Made by a program: the position numbers and the translations under genes | The notes under the pieces: model-generated | What the model was told of the DNA's origin: nothing | The model's database searches: none | The model's input: only the letters and a program-made list of their open reading frames with translations | From: Bimuria novae-zelandiae CBS 107.79 | Taxonomy: Eukaryota > Ascomycota > Dothideomycetes > Pleosporales > Didymosphaeriaceae | Direction: 5' to 3' | Assembly: GCA_010015655.1 (NCBI GenBank) | Contig: ML976732.1 | Span: forward strand, 29,562-93,561 | DNA: 64,000 nt | Shown: in pieces, positions 12,219 to 23,103 of the stretch | Numbering within the stretch: position 1 is the stretch's first letter | Layout of the letters: each line of letters begins with the position of its first letter

Positions 12219-13027
12219 TAAGTTTAGGATTTTAGAGCAGTAGCTTCTTTCTTAGTTTAAAATAAGCTTTACTATTAATCTCTTTAGTAGCTTTATCTAT
12301 TAGTCTATTTTTAATAGCTAATTTATACCTTCTATTTCTTAAAAATATTATTATATTACTAGGAGTTCTTAGCGCTTTCGTATTATTTTTTTAGTTAGTC
12401 CTTTTACTTCTTATAGTAAAGTCTAAAAGGTATCTTAAAGGTTAATAAGTGCTTTAACCTTACTTAAAAATTACTATATTTTATTCTTATTAACTCCTAA
12501 TACCTAGAGTTTAGTTATAAATAGGGAGGCTATCCTTTTATTTTTTTAGCTATTACTTTTTTATAAACTAATAGCTTACTGCGTATAATCGTCCGCGCTA
12601 AAATATAGACCTTTAATAAAAAATCTTATTCTTATTTTATAACTTTTTTATTTAGCAAAGATAGTCTTACTAGCGTTAAGTATCTATTAGGACTCCTTCT
12701 TAATTACTTACTAAGAAAGGTTTTATCTCCTCGCAGGTCTAGGCGTTGCCTTTATAATATCTATTTATATAAGTCCTTTAACTTCGTGTGCTACTTTATA
12801 GCTTTAGTCTATAATTATATTTAAAATCTACTTATCCCGCGACGGGTAGAAGATAATTAAATTTAATATAAGGGGCTAGGTACTTAAGGAGCTAAAAGTG
12901 CTAGAAAAATACTTATAAATTTAATAAAGAGTTTAAAGTTAAGCTTTAGGCGTCAAACTTATATATCTGGGGTTCGCATAACCAAGGGTCAAGGATCCAA
13001 GGCAACAACTGGGCGTAGCCCATTACA
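12219..13027 (-). mobile_element. gypsy I family element, 5' LTR and start of internal region (inverted), interrupted by gypsy II
   Basis: 12867-13027 is a 161-bp LTR of the gypsy I family in inverted orientation. The bases beyond its inner end (12866 leftwards to about 12780) match the bases downstream of the plus-strand LTR at 63926-64000. They are therefore shared internal leader, and this is a 5' LTR of a minus-strand element. The internal part runs left to 12219, where gypsy II inserted. No matching inverted 3' LTR is in the window, so the rest is lost or rearranged. It is heavily RIP-mutated. Confidence 0.75.
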
Positions 13028-14303
13028 TAAAGAGCTATTACCTAATTCTTAATTATAGGTAAACCTGTTAAGGATAGAATTAGGATCAGATAATAATATT
13101 CTTGTTACTTTTAACCAGCTTAGGATAGTTAATTCCTTAAAAGACGCCTTTTATATATTTTAAAATAAAAGGAAAAAGCTACTTTTAGTAATAAAACTAG
13201 GCTTTAGCTTCTTTAAAGGTATTATAATAGCTCTGCTAAGTAGGCTATTAATAGAGGCTTAAATATTATAACGTTAAGTAGCTAAAGCGTATAAGTTAAA
13301 TAAAAAGGCAGGATAATAAGTAGAATCCTATTTTAATTTTAATAGTTAATAAAGTCTACAGCAATATAAAATCTATAGCTATTTATAATTAAAAATTAAT
13401 ATAATTATTGGCTCTTCTCTTTTATATAGCGATTAAACATTTACTTAAGCTAGGCAAGCCTAATATCGTTGTTTATCTAGTTAGAGGATAATAAGGTAAT
13501 AAAGATTTTATAATATCTTACCTTAATATCTTCTACCTAGCTTAATTAGATGCCCTTATTAGCAGCCCTATAAATAAACCTTAGTAGCAAAGCTAATCTA
13601 TTAGCATAAATATATACTAGGAGCGTAATCTATACGCGATTACTATTTTAAAGTAATATCTTAACCTCCTTCTTCTCTTACATTTATCTACTAAATATCC
13701 TCTTTAATCTACTAATAATACTAATTATGTAGCCTTTCCTATTCATATTATAAATATAATAGGGATCTATGCGATATTAATCTATCTTACTATATAAAAG
13801 GTTAAAAAAGTAATAATATTTATTTACTAAATTAGCATTATAGCAATAACTATCTATGCTAACTATTTATCGTAAGATAAAATAAATACTATACTAATTA
13901 ATAAAGTAGGTAACCTAGCTCTTGCTAACTAGCTCTTTTGCTATTATAAAGGCAAAATTTTATATTATCTCTCTAGTAGGAGGTATATATCTCTTTATAA
14001 GGCTTTTAATATATCATACAAGCTCCTACTCTTACTATAAGGTAAGCTTTTATTAATTAATTGCTTACTCTTCGCGTAGACGCGTTTTAGCTTAATATCT
14101 TTATAATAAAGTTAATAGCTAGACACCATACTTAGCTATAATTTTTCTATAGGAAAAGTTCTTATTAGGTTTTAGTAATTTTAGCTCTATAAGCGCGTTA
14201 TTAATAAGAGCTATATTAGTAGAGTCGTCGCGTGTTAAAGTTAAGGGTGGTTTAGTGTTCGTGTTACAATGCGCGAATCCGCGCATTGCCCGCACAGTCA
14301 CGG
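13028..14303 (-). pseudogene. pogo/Fot1-like DNA transposase remnant (A)
   Basis: The minus strand from about 14240 downwards reads NIALINNALIELK, then KNFSYRKIIAKYGV, the CENP-B/Psq-type helix-turn-helix start of fungal pogo/Fot1 transposases. Further left, about 13430-13480 gives a DIRLA*LK*MFN segment matching the family's (D/E)LGLAWLK block before the second catalytic Asp, with TAG at both expected Trp/Gln positions. The first ~80 bp (14220-14303) are not RIP-mutated. The probable outer end is CCGTGACTGTG (minus strand) at a TA. The C-terminal end meets the gypsy I LTR at 13027. Confidence 0.65.
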
Positions 14304-14305
14304 TA

Positions 14306-14642
14306 CCGTATCTTGGCAGTCAGTGCACCACCCCATCAAAATTGCTCAGCCAGCAACATAAGGCTGCTAAGCCACCCACAATTAATATTATTACGTGATT
14401 TTCTAGAGTTAAGGTCTCTAAAATCTATATATAATTACTAGCTACTTAAATTATTAATATCCACTTAGTATTTTAATTATTTAGCTACTACGCAACTTTA
14501 AGGTAAATATAATAAATAAGATCTTATTAATATCTATAGCCTTACGCTAAGGCTGACTAATTTATAAACTTTCAAAATATACTACTTTTAAGAGTACTCT
14601 TTTTTTTGTCACCCTACTATATAATAGTTATAACTTTAATAG
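14306..14642. other. Possible terminal inverted repeat and A+T-rich sequence of unknown element
   Basis: The first ~27 bp (CCGTATCTTGGCAGTCAGTG...) match the outer end of the TIR element at 32876 and 48952 (CCGTGTCTCGGCAGTCAGTG) next to a TA. The stretch to 14642 is A+T-rich with no coding frame, and I cannot find a partner end. Confidence 0.4.
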
Positions 14643-15114
14643 TGTTATGAGGCGCTCACACCTTAGTCCAGTCCAGATTAGGGCAGTAAGGCTAAAGTAG
14701 CACTATATAGATTATTTAATAATATAAATTAATGCAACAACTTAGCGCGTGGCTATATAATCTAATTTTATAATAAATAAGATAACTATTAGTTTATATA
14801 GAAAACGTATTCGTGTAGAAGATATATAAGTTAACTATAAAGAAGGAAAAAATAATAAGAAAATTATTATACTATATACTAATTTATTTCCTCCTCTATT
14901 TTTAAGTAATCTGACGATTATCCTTATTCTTGGCGGATCACCCTTAATCTAGCATCGAAGATGGTTCTTGGCGGATCGTGATCATGTGACCCTTGCTGAC
15001 CTAAGCGGCCCCGCGAGTCCTCGCTGGCTAGCTGTAGTACAACATTGTCCACCTCCCTCTCATCTATCTTTGGTTGTGGTGGTGCCACAGTCTAGGTCCC
15101 TTGAGCTCGTAACA
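14643..15114 (-). repeat. Solo LTR related to the gypsy II/III LTRs (472 bp)
   Basis: Starts TGTTATGAGG and ends CTCGTAACA. The first ~220 bp align with the same part of the gypsy II and gypsy III LTRs. The last ~200 bp (about 14910-15114) are unrelated to either and hardly RIP-mutated. Flanks AATAG and TATAG agree at four of five positions, a possible mutated target duplication. No gag or pol adjoins it. Confidence 0.7.
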
Positions 15115-15286
15115 TATAGACTAAATAGTATAGTAAAGCTACTTACTACGCTAAAAGGTATTACTAGCTAGATCTATAAGTATAGCTATCGCGTGTGAAA
15201 GAAGTATATATATAAGCTAAAGTAGCTTTACTTTATATATAGGTACTACCACACGCGCAACCTCTCTAGAGTATGTACTAAATAAT
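15115..15286. repeat. Short A+T-rich palindromic unit
   Basis: Arms CGCGTGTG (15190-15197) and CACACGCG (15250-15257) are perfect inverted repeats. They enclose a second imperfect palindrome of TATATATAA and TTTATATATA with a central AGCTAAAGTAGCTTT. No ORF is present. It may be a tiny foldback or MITE. Confidence 0.45.
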
Positions 15287-15434
15287 TATAAGGGGCTGGG
15301 TGCTCAAGGAGCCAAAGGTGCTAAAAGAATACTTATAAATTTAATAAAAAGTCTAAAGGTAAGCTTTAAGCGTTAAACTAATATATTTAGAGTTTGCATA
15401 ACTAAGGGTTAAGAATCTAAAGTAATAATTAGGG
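15287..15434 (-). repeat. Truncated gypsy I family LTR at the A+T/G+C boundary
   Basis: Inverted copy of the 161-bp LTR, lacking the last ~13 bp of homology. Its broken end marks the transition from RIP-degraded sequence to the gene island at about 15435. Confidence 0.7.
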
Positions 15435-16442
15435 GGTTATGATGCCACCCACCTGTACCGGAATCCCCGCCAAGGCTTAGCCCGGGCGAATACGTGCATG
15501 AAAATACATGCCGAAGAGAGTGAGTTTCCCAGACATTCCCTGAGCTTCCCCCATTGTTATACAACTCACCTAACCTGCTTCACTAAACCAAAGTCACTAT
15601 CTATCAGTGGCCTACCTATCATTCTTCACTGAACTTCGTCGTACCGTTCACCTTCAAGCCCGAGCGATGGCTGCCATCCTCGCCTGAATGGTAAGACCAC
15701 GCATTTGACTACGACAACAAAGCCGCTTTCAGCCCTTTCTCTGCTGGTCCGTGTAACTGCCTCAGAAAGAATTTGGCTTACGCGGAAGTGAGGCTCATAA
15801 TGACCCGCTTGTTGTGGAACTTCGACGTCGACCTCGTGGAAGGATACGAAGGCTAGCCGAAGCGAAGCAGGATATTTGCTTCGTGGGAAAAGGACCCATT
15901 GATGATACGACTGACTCCGGTCGTGCGAGGTAAGGACGTCGTGCTTTCCGAAAAGCATTGATAGATTTACCACGACCTTACTGGTGTGGAAAAGGGTTGC
16001 TTGTACACATGCTGCGAGGACATTCAGTGGTCCTTCACAAGTTGCATAGTTCATCCAAGATCTCAAATAGATGTACCTTAAACGGCTGCGATGCATGAAC
16101 CGAACCATGAACCGCGCAAATCGTGATGTCTAGTTATCTGATACCTATCGTCACATAGAGTGAGTGAGCACGAGAAGCTACGCAGTCAGCGCGCAGGGTC
16201 TTTCACAGCACCCTAGCGGCTTGGAACATAGCTCAAGTACCTTTCGCGACGACTTACAGCGAGATAAATCTGGCGTTGGTCACAAGCAAATCTTTGTGTG
16301 CTCTCGAAATGGAAAGCACACTTATGCTCCTGCTTGGTGGGACCGAGCGTCAGATAAAGTTGCGAAGGCAGGAATGACCTTCCACCGACCACAAGCTCAC
16401 CTGAGATTTCGTTCGCTGGCACCTCCATTAAAAACATCTACC

Positions 16443-16822
16443 ATGGCGGACGCGGCCGAAGTCCACCAATTGGGCCCCGACGATCCCATCGAAAGCTTCA
16501 CGTTCGAGTCGATTCTGGTGTCGACGCAGCTCATCCGCCTATATGGTGAAGCCATTGATGCCAGGATGAAGCAGGGACTTACGAAAGAGGAGCGACCGTG
16601 GTTGAAGATGGACAAGATAGCACAGCGGCTTACGAAGACAACAGTACTGTGTGGCCTGTCACCGTGAAGAAGAGAAGCGTTCTCTGGGGCGTCCTGAACG
16701 CCTTGATGAATGCCGCCAGCGCATACAGCGCCCTTTATGAACTGATCGATCGGGAACGAACGAATCAAATCAAACCCGTTCTTACTCGTTTTCCCAACTT
16801 CCACGATACTACGGCGGTTTGA
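16443..16822 (+). pseudogene. Unrecognised broken ORF pair
   Basis: An ATG at 16443 in good context (ACCATGG) opens a frame starting MADAAEVHQLGPDDPIES that runs to 16667. From about 16640 the next phase continues with protein-like sequence (VTVKKRSVLWGVLNALMNAA) to 16822. The two frames look like one former reading frame with a frameshift, or two exons whose junction I cannot place. No known domain is visible. Alternatively both are chance ORFs. Confidence 0.25.
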
Positions 16823-17853
16823 GACAGTAGTGGCTTGGTGTTACACGAAGAGCTGCCCGTGGTTCAGGATCTGGAAAGCTACAAGAACAAGGATAGAGAC
16901 GCCAACGACTGCATCCCGGTGATTCTTCAGAGTTACTATCTCACCTGTGCTGCGTTGGCATGGAAAAAGGAGACCCCCAAGAACCGCAAGCTGAATCAGA
17001 ATTCTCAGAACGCTCCTTCCTGCCACGGGACTACGCAGGACCCGGTACTGGGGAACGTCACAGTCGGTCTTAACGGTCCAACTGTTAGCGGTATGTATCT
17101 TAAAGATCCAGGTACCCGAAGGTTTGTCTGACAGTGAGTAGACAGCGGCAAAGGCATGGCTGTGCGGACTCCTGCGTCCATTTCTGTCCCTTCTCCTTCG
17201 ACCGTCAGCGCTGGCTCGAACACAGACAACCTCCCTAGTATGCCCGAGTTCCCGAATCTCGATATCTTTCTTTCAAACTAGCTGCTCAGGCTCTTCGACT
17301 GGTGACGAGTCTACCGCGGTGTGTCTTCTTTCAGGTCATTTGGCCCGGGTAGCTTTATTAGGATCGGGGAGACTAACATGGGAAAATGAATGGCAAACCG
17401 CTAGCCCCGGAAAATGTGGCGAAAGTACGAGTTAAGGAACGGTTACGCAGAGTAATGGAGATATCTGAAAAGCAACCCGCTGCGATAGACCTGGAGTGAC
17501 TGATTGCAAGCTCTTCGTAAGAACCGAGCTGGGAAGTTGCGACAAATACGTATGGCAACGACATCTGGCATGTTCGAGCTTTCCCGTGGTCTTGATGGGC
17601 GAGACCTTCCGATATTCTAGTGTCCCTTCCGAGTGCTTCCGACGTGCTCATTCATTGCAGGTCCTGCCCCGATACTCTTCAACCATAGTCTAGTTAATCA
17701 CAAGCAGCCAACTAGACGCCGTGCCTTATACACCGAACAGACATACGAGTTCTCTCTCGCCTGGTACGTCCACGCATCAATATCCATATAAAGTGTAGGA
17801 GTAACCCATCTTTCTGAAGTTTCACCTCACTTACAGCACCACAGCCTAGCAAC

Positions 17854-17981
17854 CAGACTTGTCAACAATCAAGCCAATCAAGCCGGTCTAACCCAATATG
17901 GTAATTCACTAGCTCGCATAGGTTAAGATGTTACTAAATTTGGTTAGATCGGCTTGATTGGCTTGATTGTTGACAAGTCTG
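17854..17981. mobile_element. 128-bp MITE, hAT type, with 8-bp target duplication
   Basis: Two ~41-bp inverted arms (17854-17895 and 17941-17981) begin and end CAGACTTG...CAAGTCTG, with one substitution and one extra base between them. A ~45-bp A+T-rich loop separates them. The element is flanked by perfect 8-bp direct repeats CTAGCAAC (17846-17853 and 17982-17989). An 8-bp duplication and a CAG start are typical of hAT elements. It has no coding capacity, so it would depend on a transposase elsewhere. Confidence 0.85.
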
Positions 17982-20055
17982 CTAGCAACTTCCACGCAGA
18001 CATGGTAACGGCGTACGCAACTGATCACGCACTAGGTCCTGGGTTCAAATGCACCGATAAATCCTCCATCGAAAGCTATACACGCGAGACAATCCGAGCG
18101 TCTGTCGCTGTCCTCTAGAATGTCGATGAAAATGCGGCCCAATCACCAAGTACGCCCCTAGAGAGGAGGAAAAGCTAAACCAGCTATTTGAGCTGGTCGG
18201 ATATCTCTTGAACAATGATGCAGTATCTTGGCCGGTGAGCGTCGTGGGGGACAGCAAATTGGGGAAACGGCTAAACCAGCTCGTGGGGGTGGCCAAAAAC
18301 TGGGCCGAAGTCCCAAAAGCTCCTGTGGTGGCTGTTGTTCTTCCAGTGCTCGATTCTCTGCCGCCTTTTGAAGACAGCAAAGCAATCCACAACAGCGATG
18401 GCCTCGTTCTGGAAGAGCAGATACCTCTGTAACAAAAGCGCATTGATGGAAGATACTTGGATGAGGCTTTCACTAATGAGCGTTTCATCCGGGACTACCA
18501 CGATGTCGGTATGGCGGCGCGCTGGAAGGTGAAAGCACTCTCGTCGCGTACTGCCGATGAGGCAAGGGATCCGCATGTCAGGGACAGTCATCAACAGGTA
18601 TTTGCGAGCTTTACCAACTTCTACAAACCCAAGGGCGCCCTACCATTCGGCTATAGGTTGATGCGATAGGGTCATTCTATGGTGCTGCGATCCACAGATT
18701 GCTCTCGGTAAGCAATGGTTGTGGCAACAACCCCTCTCTCGCTGACAGATTGCTAGAATGTCAACAAGCCTTGAATACTTCCCTGTCAACTGGAACGCCT
18801 ACTCAAAAAAATGTTTGGGCTGGTACATCTGTAAGAAGCTGGACCGTCAACACATCTCTTTTCTATGGCTCCCGTTGGCACACGCGATGGCATACGGCGT
18901 TGGGGTTGGATTTCGAATATCACGGGAGGAACCATTGCTAGATCAAGATTGCTTCAATCAATATTCTTCAGCGATTGTGCCTCGTGTGCCGAAACCCTTC
19001 ACAAGCTTCACAACGAGCTTGTAGCATTACCTGTGCATCTGGTGAGTCCACTGCAAAACATAAGACCCTAGCTCCATAATTCTCGGACAGATACAAACGC
19101 AGAACAGATAGCGGCAGTCGACAGCAGCGTTGCGTGCTCACAAGCTGAAGAGCAAACACCTGCAACCAATCACAGCACGAATAATCCTGCTGACAATGTC
19201 GCACTCGCAACATGCCCTAAAATTTCGCAATTGTGCGACCTCGTCCGCTGCTCAGCCTACCAGACGAGGCTAGATAGGTACCGTCTTACGAGCCGGAACG
19301 GATGTCGCGCTACCGGGTTGGGCATCCCTCTCGAATGAGGGTGGGCTGATTTTGCGGACTGCCGCCAAAATGTTTCACCCCACCACACGAATTAACAATC
19401 AGTGCATAATCAGCAGGCAACAATGAGTGTTGTGTCCTCTTCTTCGAGCGTTAAAATTGCCGGCCTTGTCTCTGCTGCTTCTACAATTTGGCATACTCAA
19501 ATATCGCCCTACTGAACAGAAATTCGAGACTGCAAAGCCCCTTGCCAGCGATTACGAGGAGCTCCACCGCAGGTCACATATTACAAGAGCCGCCGTTTCT
19601 CCGCGATTTACAGGTACCCAGCCTTGACTCGTCGCACTTCTCCGCCGGGTGCGTCATCCCACAGCGCGGCTTCGCGTTGGTCGCCTAGCTCGGCTTCAGC
19701 CTTGTGAGTACCTGGACCCTCGACTCGAGGTTTATAGTACACGCGCCACCTCGCAGGCAGCAATCATTTCCTTTGCTCGTATTCACTCATCTTCCTCTCT
19801 TACTGACCCTTCAACTTGAAAGACTCACTTGTGAAAACGAAGAGCACCTGAGTCACAGCCAGCACGCGACAAACCAAACCCCACTTCCGCACATTCAAGA
19901 GAGCTGCAGCCCCACATCCGCCAAACACAAACACCACCCGGACAGCACTTGGTCGCGTGCCCAAGCTCGACAAACAAACAAATTCTGCCTTCAGACCCAA
20001 CATATATTTCACACATCCTCGCCGCCATCATCAAGTCTAGTCAGGGTCCGTCAAG

Positions 20056-20241
20056 ATGTTCGCAACCCACGCCCTCAACCAGCTCCGCCGCTACGCGACA
20101 CTACCATCGCGCGACCCACACTACCGCCTCAAAGCGACTCTGATGACGGGATACCTTGTCTCAGCCTTCACTCTCCCGTTCATTCCGCCGCTGCTCGAGT
20201 CCCGGAGAACCAAGGCAGATGGCTCGTGGTTGACGAGGTAA
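20056..20241 (+). CDS. Small hypothetical protein, one probable membrane segment
   Basis: 61 codons from an ATG with a good fungal context (GTCAAGATGT) after a long pyrimidine-rich leader. The N-terminus is rich in Arg/Leu with few acidic residues (MFATHALNQLRRYATLPSRD), compatible with a mitochondrial presequence. A hydrophobic stretch follows at about residues 27-47 (TLMTGYLVSAFTLPFIPPLL). The stop codon lies inside a perfect splice-donor consensus (GAG|GTAAGC at 20238), so the ORF may instead be a first exon. The nearest acceptor-like CAG, at 20270-20272, would give an intron of only ~35 bp. Function unknown. I cannot name a family. Confidence 0.4.
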   Translation: MFATHALNQLRRYATLPSRDPHYRLKATLMTGYLVSAFTLPFIPPLLESRRTKADGSWLTR

Positions 20242-20879
20242 GCTTCCCCCCCCCACTCTCCTTCACACACAGCGCTCATAGTGCTGTGTAGGGAGAACGT
20301 ATACTGCACAGCGCAATATCACATGCGCTAGATAGACCATGTATGATGCAACAGCAGCTGTGTTTGTAGGAATCGTAGCTAAAATGGAATTTAGGCCGCC
20401 CGTCGAGATCGTCGCTAGACCGCACTTCTACTAACGGCTTTGCTGGAGGGAGGGCATAGTAAGAGAGTCGTATATACCCCTGCATCACACGGCAATCGGT
20501 TTTTCCTTGGAAGTCATGGCATTTGTGTGGCATTTTTGGCGTTGAGAGGGCCGCGGTTGGTTTTGAAGACTACTGCGCATTGCGGACATGCATGGTGAGA
20601 TGGCAGGCTGGCGTTGTAGATACATAACGGTACAAGGCAGTTCATTCAACTTCTGACATGTGTCGGCATGTGCGATATGATGAGTCTTTGGTGAATTCTT
20701 TGAGTTTCCGAGGAGCGGTCACTGGTTTCAAAGTCATAGAATCGCTTGTTCAATGAATGTCTGTTGTTATTAGAGGTGTCATGTGAAAGGTGGTGGTCCC
20801 TAAACGGCCTTGGCGACAAGCTACCCCACACTCAAAGCTCAGCGCCTCACTCCCACTGCCACAGTTACACAACAGCGCC

Positions 20880-22808
20880 ATGGCAAATGCACAACCTGCC
20901 CTCACCGATCGCAGCAGCCCCGCCGCTCTCTTCTACCTCCCTGACGAGCTCCTGGTGCAGATTGTTTCCCACCTCGCCGCCGACAAGCCCACATTATGCT
21001 CCCTCGCGCGCACCTGCCGCTTCTTCCAAAGCGAAGCCGAAAAGCACCTCTACAACTCCATCGAGCTTCTCTCCACAAACGACTTGCACGCCATCATCGA
21101 AGCCTTCACGCGACGGCCGGAGCGCATCGCGTCGGTGGAGACGCTGAAGATACTATATCGCTTTCATTCGGGCCTCGGCGCTACGGCCGAGGAGCGCGGC
21201 CTATTCAACCAATGTGTCAAGATTATGAAGGCGCTGCGGCATTGGGAGATCGAGAGCCCGTACGATAACTACAAATGGGACCACGGCGGCGACGAGTGGG
21301 TGTTGGGGGATATGGAGGAGTTTCGGGCTGCGTTGGAGAATGCGAGCCTGAAGGCGCAGGGAGGAGCTTTGGCTGCCGTGCCGGATGCTGGACTGGCGAA
21401 GTTGGAGAGGCTTACAATCCACACGCACGGCGTCAGCGATGATTTCTGGAATCTGGGAGGTTACCACTGCCTATTCCGCCACCCTGCGCTACGCTACCTT
21501 CACGTGTCCTGCCTCGCACTACCCTCAGATCTGCCTGAGCTCGAACCGTACGCGAAGTCGACGCCACTCACCGAGCTCATCTTCGACGAGTGCGAGATCG
21601 AGCGCCAGAGCTTAGGCAGGATACTTGCGACGCCAAAGCGCCTCAAGCGCCTCACGCTGGGGGAGAACGTGTACAACATCAACGAGGGCAGAGGCGCAAA
21701 TCCTCGCCTCACGCGCGCCCCGGAAGCATCCTTGGCAGCCTTAAAACATGCTGCTCATTCGTTAGAATCCCTCACGCACTACGACCCTTCATGGAGGCTC
21801 AATGTGGACACCCGCAAGCACAGTCCGATCCCCGGCGATGGCATGCGAGACTTCCACAGCCTGACCTCACTCCGAGTGGACGCTTGCTCGTTCCTGCACC
21901 GCTGCATCGTGCTTTCACACGCACAAGCTCCTCCCAACCTGGCCACCCTTCAGATCCGTCACCCCCGGCAAAGGCTGACGCCCTTTGGCTTATCCGGCGC
22001 TTCAAACCTTGAGGATTTCTTCGAGCGTCTTCCCCCGTACGACCCGTACACGTACCTTCCGTCCCTAAAGACTCTGGATTTTGTACAAGGCGCTTCCCTC
22101 GAGGACTATGGCGACACGGTAGCCACTATATGCGAGGAAGAGGCCCTCCGCGAACGACACGCCATCGGGTTCAAGCTTCGCCAATACGGCATCAATCTGA
22201 GAGTCACGTTGGAGGCTACTTGGAAAGGGGGTTTAATTCCTCCCGTGCTGCATGGCGAGCCGCCACCGGAGCTACTTTGCTTGTATGATGCAGAAGTGGT
22301 GGGGTTTAATCGTGAGCCTACGGATGAAGAGCGGTCCGCCTATGAAAGCGTGCACGGAGTTGGAGAAGAACCACCTGCCACGGAGACAGATCAACTCCAT
22401 GAGGATTTTATTCATGTCTTCCGGTCCGTCGTCGATAGAAAGATGACTGCGCTCTACGATCGTATGCGAATTGCCGACGACCCCCTCGACTACCCAGGAA
22501 CGCAAACGTGGTACACAATCGTGGACGATTCAGGAGAGGATGATGGCATTTGGGGCGAGTTTGACGACAACGACGATTGGATGGATGATATGCAGGAGGA
22601 GATTGATGAACTGGACGATGAGTTTCACGACGCTGAAGAGCACAATCTTGAGCTTGCTCTGCATGAAATCAACGCAATTGGTCTCACTCAAGAAGAACTC
22701 GCAGAGTTCCAGGCGCATGTTCTACTTACCGCTGCTGCGGCCGCGGAGGATGACATCGCTATGGAGGAGCAACTCATGCAGGCAGAGGATGAGCATAGCG
22801 TGGACTAG
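20880..22808 (+). CDS. F-box protein with leucine-rich-like body and acidic C-terminus
   Basis: 642 residues without introns. I chose the ATG at 20880 (context GCGCCATGG). The frame stays open upstream to 20790 but has no other ATG. Residues 18-60 form an F-box (LFYLPDELLVQIVSHLA, then CSLARTCRFF and AEKHLYNSI), which in the family binds Skp1 and recruits substrates to an SCF ubiquitin ligase. The middle (about 90-450) has weakly repeated Leu-rich segments (LERLTIHTHG, LKRLTLGENV, LTSLRVDACS), as in many fungal F-box/LRR proteins. Residues 549-588 are very acidic (EDDG, DDNDDWMDD, EEIDELDDE). The substrate is unknown. It is convergent with the DUF1996 gene, 295 bp away. Alternative: a non-SCF F-box protein. 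Confidence 0.85.
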   Translation: MANAQPALTDRSSPAALFYLPDELLVQIVSHLAADKPTLCSLARTCRFFQSEAEKHLYNSIELLSTNDLHAIIEAFTRRPERIASVETLKILYRFHSGLGATAEERGLFNQCVKIMKALRHWEIESPYDNYKWDHGGDEWVLGDMEEFRAALENASLKAQGGALAAVPDAGLAKLERLTIHTHGVSDDFWNLGGYHCLFRHPALRYLHVSCLALPSDLPELEPYAKSTPLTELIFDECEIERQSLGRILATPKRLKRLTLGENVYNINEGRGANPRLTRAPEASLAALKHAAHSLESLTHYDPSWRLNVDTRKHSPIPGDGMRDFHSLTSLRVDACSFLHRCIVLSHAQAPPNLATLQIRHPRQRLTPFGLSGASNLEDFFERLPPYDPYTYLPSLKTLDFVQGASLEDYGDTVATICEEEALRERHAIGFKLRQYGINLRVTLEATWKGGLIPPVLHGEPPPELLCLYDAEVVGFNREPTDEERSAYESVHGVGEEPPATETDQLHEDFIHVFRSVVDRKMTALYDRMRIADDPLDYPGTQTWYTIVDDSGEDDGIWGEFDDNDDWMDDMQEEIDELDDEFHDAEEHNLELALHEINAIGLTQEELAEFQAHVLLTAAAAAEDDIAMEEQLMQAEDEHSVD

Positions 22809-23103
22809 GGGCGGCCTGGGGGTTGCTGGGGTGTTTTCATCGCTATCGCCTGCGGAATTTATACAGTTTGAGTTTGCCTTCGTGCAACCACACGCATCGA
22901 CGCTGCTGTGTTCATACTCGGACGCCGATTCAACCCAGCATAGCCAACGTCAACATCATTGCACCATGAAATCAAGTGTATGGACAAAATCAGGATTATT
23001 TCTATCCAGGTATGTACATCAAGTACAGCAAGTATATACAGCGAACATCTCGTCATCAAACCGCACCAAAGCTCCAGTCCTCTCTCCACCTCCACTATCG
23101 CAT

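Larger units (their letters stand above)
15435..20055. other. Gene-like base composition without a recognisable intact gene
   Basis: G+C-balanced and not RIP-mutated, but only short overlapping frames occur (for example 15626-16108 minus, 16835-17131 plus and 18208-18432 plus). None has family motifs that I recognise. Frames that look protein-like change phase repeatedly (16443-16822 and 18045-18669), which suggests decayed genes or unrecognised exons. A 128-bp MITE lies at 17854-17981. The stretch from 19700 to 20055 is pyrimidine-rich, like a fungal 5' leader for the next ORF. Confidence 0.4.

Noticed and set aside
18045..18669. Possible exon series of a larger gene
   Set aside because: Protein-like frames exist, but the phase changes could not be resolved with splice sites and no domain was recognised. 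Kept only as part of the unassigned stretch.
19704..20291. 195-codon plus-strand ORF
   Set aside because: Low-complexity Pro/Ser/His-rich composition of a pyrimidine-rich leader, with no ATG-supported domain. The smaller ORF at 20056 is better placed.
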